DNA from: Rhodospirillales bacterium
GTDB lineage: Bacteria; Pseudomonadota; Alphaproteobacteria; Rhodospirillales; Shumkoniaceae
Direction of reading: 5' to 3'
Length of the DNA stretch: 64,000 bases
NCBI GenBank assembly: GCA_014859895.1
Contig: JACZKS010000010.1
Coordinates: 43,489 to 107,488 of the forward strand
Shown: in pieces, positions 9,175 to 18,765 of the stretch
How positions within the stretch are numbered: position 1 is the first letter of the stretch
Layout of the letters: each line of letters begins with the position of its first letter
Position numbers and translations under genes: made by a program
The notes under the pieces: generated by a model
Seen by the model: only the letters and a program-made list of their open reading frames with translations
Told to the model about the DNA's origin: nothing
Databases searched by the model: none

Positions 9175-10542
9175 TCACGCCGGATCGCTTGCCCCCAGTT
9201 CAAGACTGAGCGCTTTCACCGCATCCACCTGTCGGGCTGCCGTTCCGGTGTAGCATGCGTAGTCGAGCAGCCCTTCCAGCTCGGATGCGCTCATCGTGGC
9301 GGCGATTTTCGGGTGTGACAACACGGCCTCGCGGAAGGTTCGCCCCGTGTCTCCGGCTTCGTTGATCGCCTCGTGCAGCAGATGGTGCGCGGTCTGTTTG
9401 CCCACTTTCGCCCCGAGCTTGAACATTACCGCCTCGGACAAAATGGCCCCGCCAGTCATTTCGAGGTTGCGACGGATGCCGATCTCGTCAACCTCGAGCC
9501 CTTCGAGTACGACGGCCATGTTGAGAAGCGAGCGGTCGAGAAGACAACAGCTTTCCGGAAGGCTGTGCCAATCGAGCCGCCATACCCTGGTATCGCGTTC
9601 GTGCTCAACCATCATCCCCTGAAGCCCGAGCAAAGCATTGTTCATGACGATACGGGTCAGGGTTCCAGTGAATTCCGACCGCACCGCATTGCGTTTGTGC
9701 GGCATGGTACTGGAGCCGACAACCGTCTTCGCCAACGGCTCGTGCACCTCGCCGACTTCCGTCCTCGAGAGCTCGAAAATTTCGTTGGCGATGCGGGCGA
9801 CCGTCCCCGCAACGATCCCCAACGTTGTCTGGAACTCCGCGATGCCGTCGCGGGCGTTCGCCCAACAGGTGGGCGGGCAAAGAAGATCGAACCGATCGGC
9901 AAGCCGGCTGACGATGGTTTCGGCATCCTCGCCAAAGCTTGCTTGGGTACCCACCCCTCCATGCATCATGATAAAAAAAGCCCGTCGCGGCACGTCCTTC
10001 AGCCGCTCCAGGTCGCGACGGATTTCCGCGGCCCAACTCGCGGCCTTCATCCCCAGCGTCATGGGCAGGCCATGTTGGCCGTGCGTACGACCGACGATCG
10101 GAAGATTCGCATACCGTACCGCCAAGTTCAGCGAAGCCGTCTCCAGGCGCTTGAGATTGCCGAACAGAATGCGCCAGGCGTCGCGCATTTCCAGGACCGT
10201 TCCCGTGTCTTGGATGTCCTGCGTGGTCGGGCCGTAGTGAATCCACTCTCCAGCGCCAGCCTTACAGGCCCGCTCCAATTCGTTGAGGAAGGCGACTAGG
10301 GTGTGGCCGGTCCGGCCGAGCTGTTCGCTCATCCGCCCTTCGTCGATGTTGGCGACCTTGGCCTTTTTCCGAATTTCCTCGGCAGCCGCCACCGGGATTA
10401 TGCCGAGAGAAGCTTGGACCTCGGCCAAAGCTGCCTCGATGTCCATCCAGCGTTGCATTCGCGTGCGTTCGTCGAAGACGACGCGCATCTCGGGAGTTCC
10501 CCAACTGTCTTTGTAGAACGCATGATCGATGATGTGAGCCAT
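9175..10542 (-). CDS. Adenylosuccinate lyase/aspartase/fumarase superfamily C-N lyase
   Basis: MAHIIDHAFYKDSWGTPEMRVVFDERTRMQRWMDIEAALAEVQ ... VVGSSTMPHKRNAVRSE (superfamily signature). Track ORF 9175..11205 is over-extended; start placed at 10542. Confidence 0.92.
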   Translation of the reverse strand: MAHIIDHAFYKDSWGTPEMRVVFDERTRMQRWMDIEAALAEVQASLGIIPVAAAEEIRKKAKVANIDEGRMSEQLGRTGHTLVAFLNELERACKAGAGEWIHYGPTTQDIQDTGTVLEMRDAWRILFGNLKRLETASLNLAVRYANLPIVGRTHGQHGLPMTLGMKAASWAAEIRRDLERLKDVPRRAFFIMMHGGVGTQASFGEDAETIVSRLADRFDLLCPPTCWANARDGIAEFQTTLGIVAGTVARIANEIFELSRTEVGEVHEPLAKTVVGSSTMPHKRNAVRSEFTGTLTRIVMNNALLGLQGMMVEHERDTRVWRLDWHSLPESCCLLDRSLLNMAVVLEGLEVDEIGIRRNLEMTGGAILSEAVMFKLGAKVGKQTAHHLLHEAINEAGDTGRTFREAVLSHPKIAATMSASELEGLLDYACYTGTAARQVDAVKALSLELGASDPA

Positions 10543-10556
10543 GATTCCCGTCGTTA

Positions 10557-12107
10557 TCAATTTGCGGAAGAAGGGGCGTGCTTTGTGATACTCCGACGCC
10601 AGGCCGAGAGAACCGGCCCGACCAGGAAGGCGGCCGATGCCACAAGCAGGGCAAGACTGATGGGGTGGCTCTTCGGATCGAGGAAAATCCACCAACTTCC
10701 GTCGGAGACGGCGAGCGAACTCATCAAGGAATCCTCGATTTTGCGCCCCAGGACGATGCCCAGGATCGCCGGAGCCAAGGGAACATTGAACTTCTTCATT
10801 CCATAGCCGACCGCTCCGGCCATCAACGCGACCCAGATGTTGAACACGTTGTTTCCGTCCGCGTAGGCGCCGGTCAGGCACAGCAGGGCGATGGCCGCCA
10901 CCATGGTCTCCTTCGAAAGCGAGAAGACCATGCGAATCATCGTGTTGATCATCAGATAGGAGAGCGGCCCCATGAGGATGTTGGCGACAAGAAAGCCGGT
11001 GAGGATCATCCACGCGATGTCGAGATGTTCGGTAAACAGTAACGGCCCCGGAACCATGCCCTGAATGGCGAGCGCCGCGATAAACAGCGCCGATACCGAG
11101 TTTCCCGGAATGCCAAGGGAGAGCAACGGAACCATCGAACTGGCCACGACCGCATTGTTGGCGGTCTCGGGGGCGGCAACCCCTTCCGGCGCGCCTTCCC
11201 CCCATCTCGGGTCATCGGGCGCCTGGTGCCGGCGGCGCAGATAGGCGCGCGCGGCTTGGTCGTAGGCCACATAGATGGCCATCAGCGACCCGGCGCCGGG
11301 GGCGATACCAATGGCGCTGCCGATAAATGAGCTGCGAAACCACGTCGGGACAAGACGACGGATGAGGCGTCCGCTCAGTTTTGTCGAACCTATGCCGGGG
11401 ATCACCTCGTGGCCCCCTTCGGACCTCTTGCCGACGAGGATTTCTTCCACCAGTTCGAACAGCGCCGCGACGCCGAACAGGCCGATCAGAAGGGCGACGA
11501 AGGGCACCCCTTCGATCAGGTTCATGTTGTCAAACACGAAGCGGGGCTGGCCGGTTTTCAAGGTGAATCCGATCGTTGCCACCAGCAGGCCGAGCACACC
11601 CGAAACCAGTCCCTTGAGGACATTCCCCGACAACAGACCAACCACGCTGGACAGGCCGAGAACACCAAGCGCGAAATTCTCGACATACCCGAACTTGAGG
11701 GCGAACTTGGCGAGCAACGGAGCAAAGAACAGCAGCACCAGGGCGCTAACGATTCCGCCGACGACCGACGATGTCACCGCGATCGACAACGCCTGTCCGG
11801 CCTGGCCTTTACGGGCCATTGCGTTGCCGTCGATCAGGGTCAGCATCGACGATGCCGTTCCCGGCACCCGCATCATGATGGCGGGAATCGCGCCACCGAT
11901 CGCCGTCGAGCAGTAGACGCCCACCATCAGGGCCAAGGCCATGTCGGCCCGCAAGGAGAATGAAAACGGCAGGAAAACCGCGAAGGCGATGTTGTCGTTG
12001 AGTCCGGGGATGGTGCCGATCACAAGCCCCGCCGTCACTCCCAACAGCAACATCGAAAAAACGAGCGGGTCGCACAGAGTCTTCAAGCCGAGAGCCAGGA
12101 CTTCCAT
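10557..12107 (-). CDS. Tripartite tricarboxylate transporter permease, TctA family
   Basis: GVTAGLVIGTIPGLNDNIAFAVFLPFSF ... 516 aa multi-TM. Confidence 0.92.
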   Translation of the reverse strand: MEVLALGLKTLCDPLVFSMLLLGVTAGLVIGTIPGLNDNIAFAVFLPFSFSLRADMALALMVGVYCSTAIGGAIPAIMMRVPGTASSMLTLIDGNAMARKGQAGQALSIAVTSSVVGGIVSALVLLFFAPLLAKFALKFGYVENFALGVLGLSSVVGLLSGNVLKGLVSGVLGLLVATIGFTLKTGQPRFVFDNMNLIEGVPFVALLIGLFGVAALFELVEEILVGKRSEGGHEVIPGIGSTKLSGRLIRRLVPTWFRSSFIGSAIGIAPGAGSLMAIYVAYDQAARAYLRRRHQAPDDPRWGEGAPEGVAAPETANNAVVASSMVPLLSLGIPGNSVSALFIAALAIQGMVPGPLLFTEHLDIAWMILTGFLVANILMGPLSYLMINTMIRMVFSLSKETMVAAIALLCLTGAYADGNNVFNIWVALMAGAVGYGMKKFNVPLAPAILGIVLGRKIEDSLMSSLAVSDGSWWIFLDPKSHPISLALLVASAAFLVGPVLSAWRRSITKHAPSSAN

Positions 12108-12119
12108 GGTCGTACTTCC

Positions 12120-12596
12120 CTATTGCCGGATCAGGATCTGGAGGGGTTCAAGAACCGGAAGCGGCGTCGCGAAGATGATCCCGAAAAGGACGAAGACCCC
12201 CACCGTTACCCCCAATCCGTTGACAAGAAGCCGTCTGCGGTCACGGATGCCGGTGATCCACAGCAGCGCTACAACGGCAACGAACGTCGGGCCCACGTAT
12301 CCCAGGCCTTGGTCAAGGGCGGTTACCCACAAGGCGAGGACGAGTGTCATCGCCACGGCCCCCTGAAGAAACACCCGCGCGTCACCCATCGACTTGTCGT
12401 TACGGCCGGCCTTGAAGGCTCGCAATCCGATCGCGGCGCCCAGCACGGCCAGTGCAGCAGACAGGGCAAACGGATAGACCCATGAGAACTCGTCGAAGGA
12501 TGTCGCCTCACGTGCGGCCCACAGGCCAACTACCGTCAGGAATCCGCCCAGCCACGCATCCGGTTTCAGTCTTTGAATGTTGCTGTTCTCCGACAT
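12120..12596 (-). CDS. Tripartite tricarboxylate transporter TctB family protein
   Basis: Small membrane protein upstream of TctA; start MSENSNIQRLKPDAWLGG at 12596. Confidence 0.8.
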   Translation of the reverse strand: MSENSNIQRLKPDAWLGGFLTVVGLWAAREATSFDEFSWVYPFALSAALAVLGAAIGLRAFKAGRNDKSMGDARVFLQGAVAMTLVLALWVTALDQGLGYVGPTFVAVVALLWITGIRDRRRLLVNGLGVTVGVFVLFGIIFATPLPVLEPLQILIRQ

Positions 12597-12696
12597 GCTT
12601 CCACCCTTCGATCGCGAACGTTTCTGGTTAAATAGGCCGACCGCCGAAAACCCCGCGCGGCCATGAACCTCGGACGCGCGGGGTCTCGGCAACGCA

Positions 12697-13656
12697 TCAC
12701 TTCTTCAGGGTCAACCCCTTTTCGTTCATGATGCGGCGGGTCAACACATCCTCTTCTGCAATGGTTTTGGCGAAGCCCTCGGCGTTGCGATAGACGACGG
12801 GGAAGCCGGCCTTATCCATCTTTGCCCGATAGTCCGGTTCTGCCGTGATCTTCTTCAGCAGATCGGACAGGAACGTCACGACCTCTTGTGGCGTCCCCTT
12901 GGGGACGGCCCAGCCACGGAACGTCTGCCACGCCGGCACACCGAGGCCCGATTTTTCCCACGTCGGAACGCTCTCGAAACCGGGCATCGATTCATTCGAC
13001 GCGACGGCAAGAATGCGGGTGCCGCCGCCCACAGCCTGCTGCTTTGCGATTCCAAACGGCCAGAGCGCGCCATCGACATGGCCGCCAAGCATCGCCTGAA
13101 GTTCCTCGCCGAACCCGCGCGAAAAGACGTAGGTAAACTCCACCTTCGCCCCCAGTTCGATAGCTAGGCCCGCCATGTGGTGGGACGTTCCCGCACCGGA
13201 ACTTACGATGTTGAGCTTCCGCTGCTTTGCGGCGGCCATGAAGTCGGTGATGGTCTTGAATGGCGAGGTATCCGGAACCGCAATGACCTCGGGATCGATG
13301 GTATAGAGGCCGACCGCCGTGAAGTCGGTAATTTTGAACGGCGCCCCCTTCAGCAAGGGACTGCTCACGGCCGAATTCGTGATGGCAAGCATGGTATAGC
13401 CGTCAGGCTTCGCGCGGGCGGCAAACGTTTGGCCGACCACACCGCCGCCGCCATCCTTGTTGATGATCTTGATCTCGATGCCGTTCAGGAACTTCTTCGC
13501 CGTTTCGGCGGCCATGCGAGACGTCGTGTCGACCGCACCGCCGGGATTGAAGGGAACGACCAGATCAATATTCCTCGAAGGATAGTCGGCGGCATGAACT
13601 GGCGCCCCGACGACAGCCGCGGCTGCGGCAAGAACCACACACTTGAGCATCTTCAT
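12697..13656 (-). CDS. Tripartite tricarboxylate transporter substrate-binding protein (TctC/Bug family)
   Basis: Signal peptide then ADYPSRNIDLVVPFNPGGAVDTTSRM. Confidence 0.92.
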   Translation of the reverse strand: MKMLKCVVLAAAAAVVGAPVHAADYPSRNIDLVVPFNPGGAVDTTSRMAAETAKKFLNGIEIKIINKDGGGGVVGQTFAARAKPDGYTMLAITNSAVSSPLLKGAPFKITDFTAVGLYTIDPEVIAVPDTSPFKTITDFMAAAKQRKLNIVSSGAGTSHHMAGLAIELGAKVEFTYVFSRGFGEELQAMLGGHVDGALWPFGIAKQQAVGGGTRILAVASNESMPGFESVPTWEKSGLGVPAWQTFRGWAVPKGTPQEVVTFLSDLLKKITAEPDYRAKMDKAGFPVVYRNAEGFAKTIAEEDVLTRRIMNEKGLTLKK

Positions 13657-13737
13657 TGCCAAAACTCCTGTGAAAACGGACTGCTCAGGCACCTCTCTTC
13701 AACGCACCACCCTAGGTCACTGCTAGGGCCGAGGGAC

Positions 13738-14946
13738 TTAGGACGAAACACTTCGACGGGCCGCCATCAGCCCTTCCCGGGCCACCGACACCCAGTAGGC
13801 CGCGCCGATAGCCAGCAGACCGTCGTTGAAATCATAGGTCGGGCTGTGCAGGTTGCCGCCGGGACCGGCATCTCCGGCGCCGAGCCAGACGTAACAACCG
13901 GGCTTGACCTGCAGCATGAAGCCGAAATCTTCCGATCCCATGGAAGGTGTCACGTCGGAACGGACGCGATCCGCGCCTACGATCCTCTTGGCCGCTTTCA
14001 GGGCCACCGCCGTTTCGGCTGCGCTGTTGGACGTCACCGGATAGCGCCGCTGGTAGTCGAGGCCGACCGCGATCCCGAAACCCGCCGCCACACCATCGCA
14101 AAGGGCGTGCATCCGAGCCTCGATCAGGTCTTGAACGGCGGACGAAAAGTGCCGAATGCAGCCGCGCAACACGGCATCGGCCGGCAACACGTTGAAGGCA
14201 TCTCCGCTGTGAATCTGGGTGACGCTGACCACGGCCCCCTCCAGAGGATTGACCGAACGCGCCACGATGGTCTGGATTTGCTGCGCCAGGGTGCTGGCGG
14301 CAACGATCACGTCGGTGCCGAGATGCGGCATCGCGGCATGGGCTCCCTGCCCGCGCAACGCGATCTCGAAGACATCGAAGGCGGCCATCTGGGGGCCGAC
14401 GCGCGTCGCAAAAACGCCTTCCTCGAGGCCCGGCCAATTGTGCATCCCGTAGACCGCCGCCACCGGGAAGCGGTCGAATAACCCGTCCCTGATCATGGCG
14501 CCAGCGCCGCCCTCGTTCTCCTCGGCCGGCTGGAAGATGAAGGCGACCGTACCCGGAAGGCCATTGTTGCCGGCGAGATAGCGAGCCGCCGCCAGCAGCA
14601 TGGTTATGTGTCCGTCGTGGCCGCAGGCGTGCATCAGCCCCTCATGCTCTGACCTGTGGGCGAAGGCGTTCTTCTCGTTCGCCGCCAGGGCGTCGATGTC
14701 GGCCCGCAGCCCGATCATAGGTCCCTCGCCGCCCTTGAGCGTCGCCACCACGCCGGTCTTGCCCAGGCCACGCACGACGTCGTATCCGAAGCCCGTCAAC
14801 TTTTCCGCGATGAAATCCGCGGTCCAGACCTCGTTGAAAGCCAGTTCGGGCCGGCGGTGGAGATGGAGGCGCCACTCCACCAATTCTTCGTGGCAGGCGG
14901 CGAAATGGCTTTTAGCTTTATCAACAAGATCGGACATGTGTGACAT
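13738..14946 (-). CDS. M20 family amidohydrolase/metallopeptidase
   Basis: WRLHLHRRPELAFNE, MHACGHDGHITMLL, IFQPAEENEGGAGAMI, GSEDFGFMLQ. Confidence 0.93.
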   Translation of the reverse strand: MSHMSDLVDKAKSHFAACHEELVEWRLHLHRRPELAFNEVWTADFIAEKLTGFGYDVVRGLGKTGVVATLKGGEGPMIGLRADIDALAANEKNAFAHRSEHEGLMHACGHDGHITMLLAAARYLAGNNGLPGTVAFIFQPAEENEGGAGAMIRDGLFDRFPVAAVYGMHNWPGLEEGVFATRVGPQMAAFDVFEIALRGQGAHAAMPHLGTDVIVAASTLAQQIQTIVARSVNPLEGAVVSVTQIHSGDAFNVLPADAVLRGCIRHFSSAVQDLIEARMHALCDGVAAGFGIAVGLDYQRRYPVTSNSAAETAVALKAAKRIVGADRVRSDVTPSMGSEDFGFMLQVKPGCYVWLGAGDAGPGGNLHSPTYDFNDGLLAIGAAYWVSVAREGLMAARRSVSS

Positions 14947-14973
14947 TCCTCCTGAAGGGGCGCCGAAAGGGTC

Positions 14974-16536
14974 TCAGCATTGCAAAATGCCGCCCCCGTC
15001 TCCCGAGTTGGCACGGGCGAGAGAAGCGTCCGGCGAGCGAAACATGGAGGCGGGGGGGATGCAGACCCCGCTTCGATCCGGCTTGGCGAAGGAGCGGCAC
15101 CAATCGGCGATGACGCGCAGGCTCCCCGCGGACACGGTCGGAGCGAAAAGCGGTGCACGCGTTAGCAGATCCGACCAATCGAGAGGATCTTCCGGATCGC
15201 CCCGCCGGAACCGGCGGGTTTCAGATATCGTCCGGCCATCCCGCAGGCGCAGGGAAACCGTACAGGTCCGGCGCTTTGGAAAATCGGCGGCGTAGTCCGC
15301 TTCGGCATTCATCCGGATGCGCCCGCCAAACGCCTTCAGTCGCGTCGAGTCCAGGGCCGGTGCGGCCATGTCGGCCGGGTCCAGATGACCGGTCGTCAGG
15401 AGGGTCGCCAAACAAAACCGCGGTGAGAATGAAACCTCGGCCGGTGTCGTCGGCCAGTCGACCGCGGCAACCCGCAAGGCCTGCGGGTAAATGCCGACAT
15501 CTACCGCTTCGATCTCGTCAGCCGCCGGGTGTACGGTATCGAGGAGATATTGCGCCGCATCGAGAGCGGTGAAGATCTGTCCGCAAACCGGCCATGTCTT
15601 GGTGCCGGCTTCCTCAATCTTGAACTTTGCTCCCAACCCCTCGTCAAGGGCCTCGACGGGGCCATCACCATACAGGCTTCGATAGAGTCCGCGCGGCCCT
15701 GTCATCCATGCCGAGGCCCCAGGGAATCCCGCTTGCGCCGCGTAAGCGGCAGCCATGCCGTTGCGAACGGCAAAGGCGGGGTGCAGGACCTTTGCCTCAA
15801 GGGCTCCGTCGTCGGCAAATTGCCACAGACCGGCCGCCTGAGTCGCGGCAAGCCCGAGCGCGTGCCGCAAGGATTTCGCGTCGAGGCCCAGCATAATTCC
15901 ACTTGCCGCCGCCGAAGCCAGCGCACCGGCCGTGGCCGTTGTGTGAAACAGGCCGTAGTGCCCCTGGCCGAGGGCTTCGCCGGTTCGCAGACCGACTTCA
16001 TAGCCGGCGACAACCGCCACCGCCATGGTTCCATATGAAACCGGCCTCCCGGTAGCCAAGGCCATGACGGGCGGGATGACGACGATACCGGGATGCATCA
16101 TCGCCCCGCGATGCCCGTCGTCGACCTCACGCAAATGAGAAATTGCCGCGTTCGCGAAGGCCGCTGCGGCCGGCGCGTCGAGGTCGTGGCATCCAAAAAC
16201 CGGCGCCGTCCTTTTCCCTCCGTGCATGGCGCCAGCGATCGACTGCAGGCGCGACGCCTCGGGGCTCCCTGCGCCGGCCTGGCCCGCGGTGAACCAGTCC
16301 AGGAGGGCGCACGCCAGCCTCTCCCGGCAGGAGGCGGACAACGCCTCAGTCTTGAGACCGGCGACAAAGGCGCAAAGACGGTCTTCCGGCAGATCCCGAG
16401 CCTTGGTCATGCCGCACCTCGCGAAAATGTCTTCCAACCAGTCGGAGCGAACCCGCGATACCAGCCCGTCCGGTCGCCGTTCTTCGCGAAAAACCCGCAG
16501 TGTCCCGGACTGCCTGCCACTCTTGCACGCCCTCAC
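14974..16536 (-). CDS. MmgE/PrpD family protein
   Basis: PVFGCHDLDAPAAAAFANAAISHLREVDDGHRGAMMHPGIVVIPPVMALA; MmgE/PrpD fold motifs. True start may be internal (MTKARDLPED at 16409). Confidence 0.87.
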   Translation of the reverse strand: MRACKSGRQSGTLRVFREERRPDGLVSRVRSDWLEDIFARCGMTKARDLPEDRLCAFVAGLKTEALSASCRERLACALLDWFTAGQAGAGSPEASRLQSIAGAMHGGKRTAPVFGCHDLDAPAAAAFANAAISHLREVDDGHRGAMMHPGIVVIPPVMALATGRPVSYGTMAVAVVAGYEVGLRTGEALGQGHYGLFHTTATAGALASAAASGIMLGLDAKSLRHALGLAATQAAGLWQFADDGALEAKVLHPAFAVRNGMAAAYAAQAGFPGASAWMTGPRGLYRSLYGDGPVEALDEGLGAKFKIEEAGTKTWPVCGQIFTALDAAQYLLDTVHPAADEIEAVDVGIYPQALRVAAVDWPTTPAEVSFSPRFCLATLLTTGHLDPADMAAPALDSTRLKAFGGRIRMNAEADYAADFPKRRTCTVSLRLRDGRTISETRRFRRGDPEDPLDWSDLLTRAPLFAPTVSAGSLRVIADWCRSFAKPDRSGVCIPPASMFRSPDASLARANSGDGGGILQC

Positions 16537-16541
16537 GACAA

Positions 16542-16577
16542 ATTTTATTGAATGAAACGTATTTCATTGAATAAAAT
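16542..16577. promoter_or_regulatory. Candidate IclR-family operator
   Basis: ATTTTATTGAATGAAACGTATTTCATTGAATAAAAT, 36-bp near-palindrome with core ATGAAA-CGTA-TTTCAT in the divergent region. Confidence 0.6.
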
Positions 16578-16627
16578 GATAAGCCGTGTTATGGAGGAAT
16601 GTCAAGGAAGATTGGAAAGAGAGAGCC

Positions 16628-17347
16628 ATGAATGGCAGCGCCCGACCGAAGACCGTTCCCAGCGGAGTGCTTGAGCGCGGTTTGGTGATCCTGGAGACGT
16701 TTGCGGAAGATGCACTGCATCTGCGCCTCAAGGATTTCGCCGACCGAACCAATATGGACAAAGCGACGATTCTCCGGATGCTCGAAACCCTGCGGCGGTT
16801 CGGATACGTCCATAAGAACGACGATGGCAGCTATTCACCCGGGCCGGCCCTTCTGCGGCTCGGCGCCCTGTATCGATCTACTTTTGACCTTAATAGTCGT
16901 ATGCAGCCGGTAATTGGCGAGATCATGAAGCAAACGCAGGAAAGCGTGGCCTTCTATGTCCGCAGCGACCAGGACCGCGTCTGTCTGTTCAGACAGAACC
17001 CCCAACAATCGCTCCCGGAATACATCGACATCGGTCGCCGCATTCCCCTATCGGAAGGAGGATCGTCTTCGCACGTCCTGCGTACTTTCACCGAAGGGCT
17101 GACTCCGCGGGCACATGAAGTTCTTGCCCAAGGTTATGTTGTCACCCATGGGGAACGCGAGCCGGGATTCTCGTCGATTTCCGTTCCCGTTTTCGAAGGG
17201 GACGGCTCCTTTCTCGGCGCCCTCATGGTAACCACCCTAACCGCACGCTATACCGACGACTTGGCAACCGCCGTCTTCCGTATCAGTGCGAAAGAGCTTG
17301 CTGGCCGAGGCTTTTCGATGAAACCTCCCTCAGCTTTGTCGACGTAG
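16628..17347 (+). CDS. IclR family transcriptional regulator
   Basis: SGVLERGLVILETFAEDALHLRLKDFADRTNMDKATILRMLETLRRFGYVHKNDDGSYSPGPALLRLG; IclR HTH and effector domain. Confidence 0.93.
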   Translation: MNGSARPKTVPSGVLERGLVILETFAEDALHLRLKDFADRTNMDKATILRMLETLRRFGYVHKNDDGSYSPGPALLRLGALYRSTFDLNSRMQPVIGEIMKQTQESVAFYVRSDQDRVCLFRQNPQQSLPEYIDIGRRIPLSEGGSSSHVLRTFTEGLTPRAHEVLAQGYVVTHGEREPGFSSISVPVFEGDGSFLGALMVTTLTARYTDDLATAVFRISAKELAGRGFSMKPPSALST

Positions 17348-17682
17348 GCTGCCAGCAGGGTCTCCGCCTCTTGTTACCTTGAGACCGAAGGTCATATTTC
17401 GGCCATCGGCATTAGCCTGGATGTGCCGACGAACAGCGACCCTCCCTAACCGCCGTCACCATGGCCAGATCTGGTTGCACTGTATCGTTCAACTTCCGGA
17501 GCCCTTCACTATCAAAGGTGCGAATGACCAACGGAAACAACGCTGGCTGCGGCGGCCCGCAATCATCTTAATTTGTCGACAATCTGTCCGCACCGGAGTT
17601 ACTGCCGACCCGTTCGGGTAGATTTACGGATGGGGCACCGCGGTTACGGTTAATCGCGGAACCGTTCCGGACCGCGAGATGT

Positions 17683-18417
17683 TTAGTCCCGCCATTCCTG
17701 ATCGGCCGACAGGGTCCTGAAGACGACCAGTTTGGGATTGTTGATCGAACTCAGATATTCGATCGGCTGTTTGTCTTTGGTCTCGACCACCAGCTTCAGG
17801 GCAAGAACCGCCGTGCCGGGCTCGACGTCAAGAAGCCGGGCCTCGATCTCGTTGACGTAGGCGACGGTAATCGTCCGTTCCGCGTTGACGGTCTCGATGC
17901 CATAACGCGATCCCAGCAACGCGTAGAGCGACTGGCCGGAGACCAGATCGTCGGCGGTCAGGCCCGGCACCAATCGCGACACCAGGTGGCTCGTCTCGAT
18001 GCTGAACGGCGTGCCGTCGATGCTCCATACCCGGCGGACAATGATGATCTCGTCGCCCTCGTCTATCTTCAGCCTATCAGCAACCTTGGAGCCGGCAGTG
18101 GCGATCTGGAAGTGGAGCAGCTTGTTGCTCGGCGCTCCGCCCAGGCCGGTAATGACACGGTGCACGCCGACCGAACGGTAGATGTCGACGCGGCGCACCA
18201 TCTTGGGAGCGGCGACACGGGTCCCGCTGGTGCCGTTACCCTCCAGCAGGCCGGCCCGGATCAGGTTGTTCACGGCACGCCGCACGGTCAGGCGGTTGAC
18301 ACCGAGGGCGGCGGCCAGATCGCGCTCCGACGGCAGCCGATCTCCGGGCGCATAGTCAGTGGACTTCAGAAGCTCTTTAATGTGTTCTTCGACTTTCTGG
18401 TAGCGAAGCATCGTCAT
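17683..18417 (-). CDS. GntR family regulator, HutC/UTRA type
   Basis: YAPGDRLPSERDLAAALGVNRLTVRRAVNNLIRAGLLEGNGTSGTRV; UTRA-like C-terminus. Confidence 0.92.
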   Translation of the reverse strand: MTMLRYQKVEEHIKELLKSTDYAPGDRLPSERDLAAALGVNRLTVRRAVNNLIRAGLLEGNGTSGTRVAAPKMVRRVDIYRSVGVHRVITGLGGAPSNKLLHFQIATAGSKVADRLKIDEGDEIIIVRRVWSIDGTPFSIETSHLVSRLVPGLTADDLVSGQSLYALLGSRYGIETVNAERTITVAYVNEIEARLLDVEPGTAVLALKLVVETKDKQPIEYLSSINNPKLVVFRTLSADQEWRD

Positions 18418-18642
18418 GCCATTCCTCGACCGGGTTTCACCGTCCGGCAAACGGGCCTACGACCGGCGCCCCCATTTCCTGCGAAGCAGGAATAGACCAC
18501 CTGCCAAGCCCCTCCACTACGATCGCAGCCAGATTCACGCTTGTGAGCGGATGGAGCGGCGATGTCAACCAGCGTTCGCGGGACTCACGGGATGCGCCGC
18601 GCCGGCGATGGCAGAAACCAGACCAGATGCGAAAATATTATC

Positions 18643-18679
18643 CCAATACCTTGAATTGGGCTATTATCTGGTCTAGTCT
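18643..18679 (+). promoter_or_regulatory. Promoter plus operator of the frlD-like operon
   Basis: CCAAT-N7-ATTGG (18643-18659) overlapping -35 TTGAAT (18651-18656), 17-bp spacer, -10 TAGTCT (18674-18679); same arrangement at 24480. Confidence 0.65.
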
Positions 18680-18765
18680 GTGACAAAATAAGGATCGTGA
18701 GGGATAGTCGTCATGGCCGCAGGTTCGAAACCGACGAGGATGGCAAAGCCGTGACGAATTCTCCC

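Noticed and set aside
9605-10246. 213-aa minus-strand Arg-rich ORF
   Set aside because: Alternative frame inside the C-N lyase gene.
10543-11205. N-terminal 220 aa of track ORF 9175..11205
   Set aside because: Arg/Gly-rich out-of-frame reading of the TctA gene; the lyase starts at MAHIIDHAFYKD (10542).
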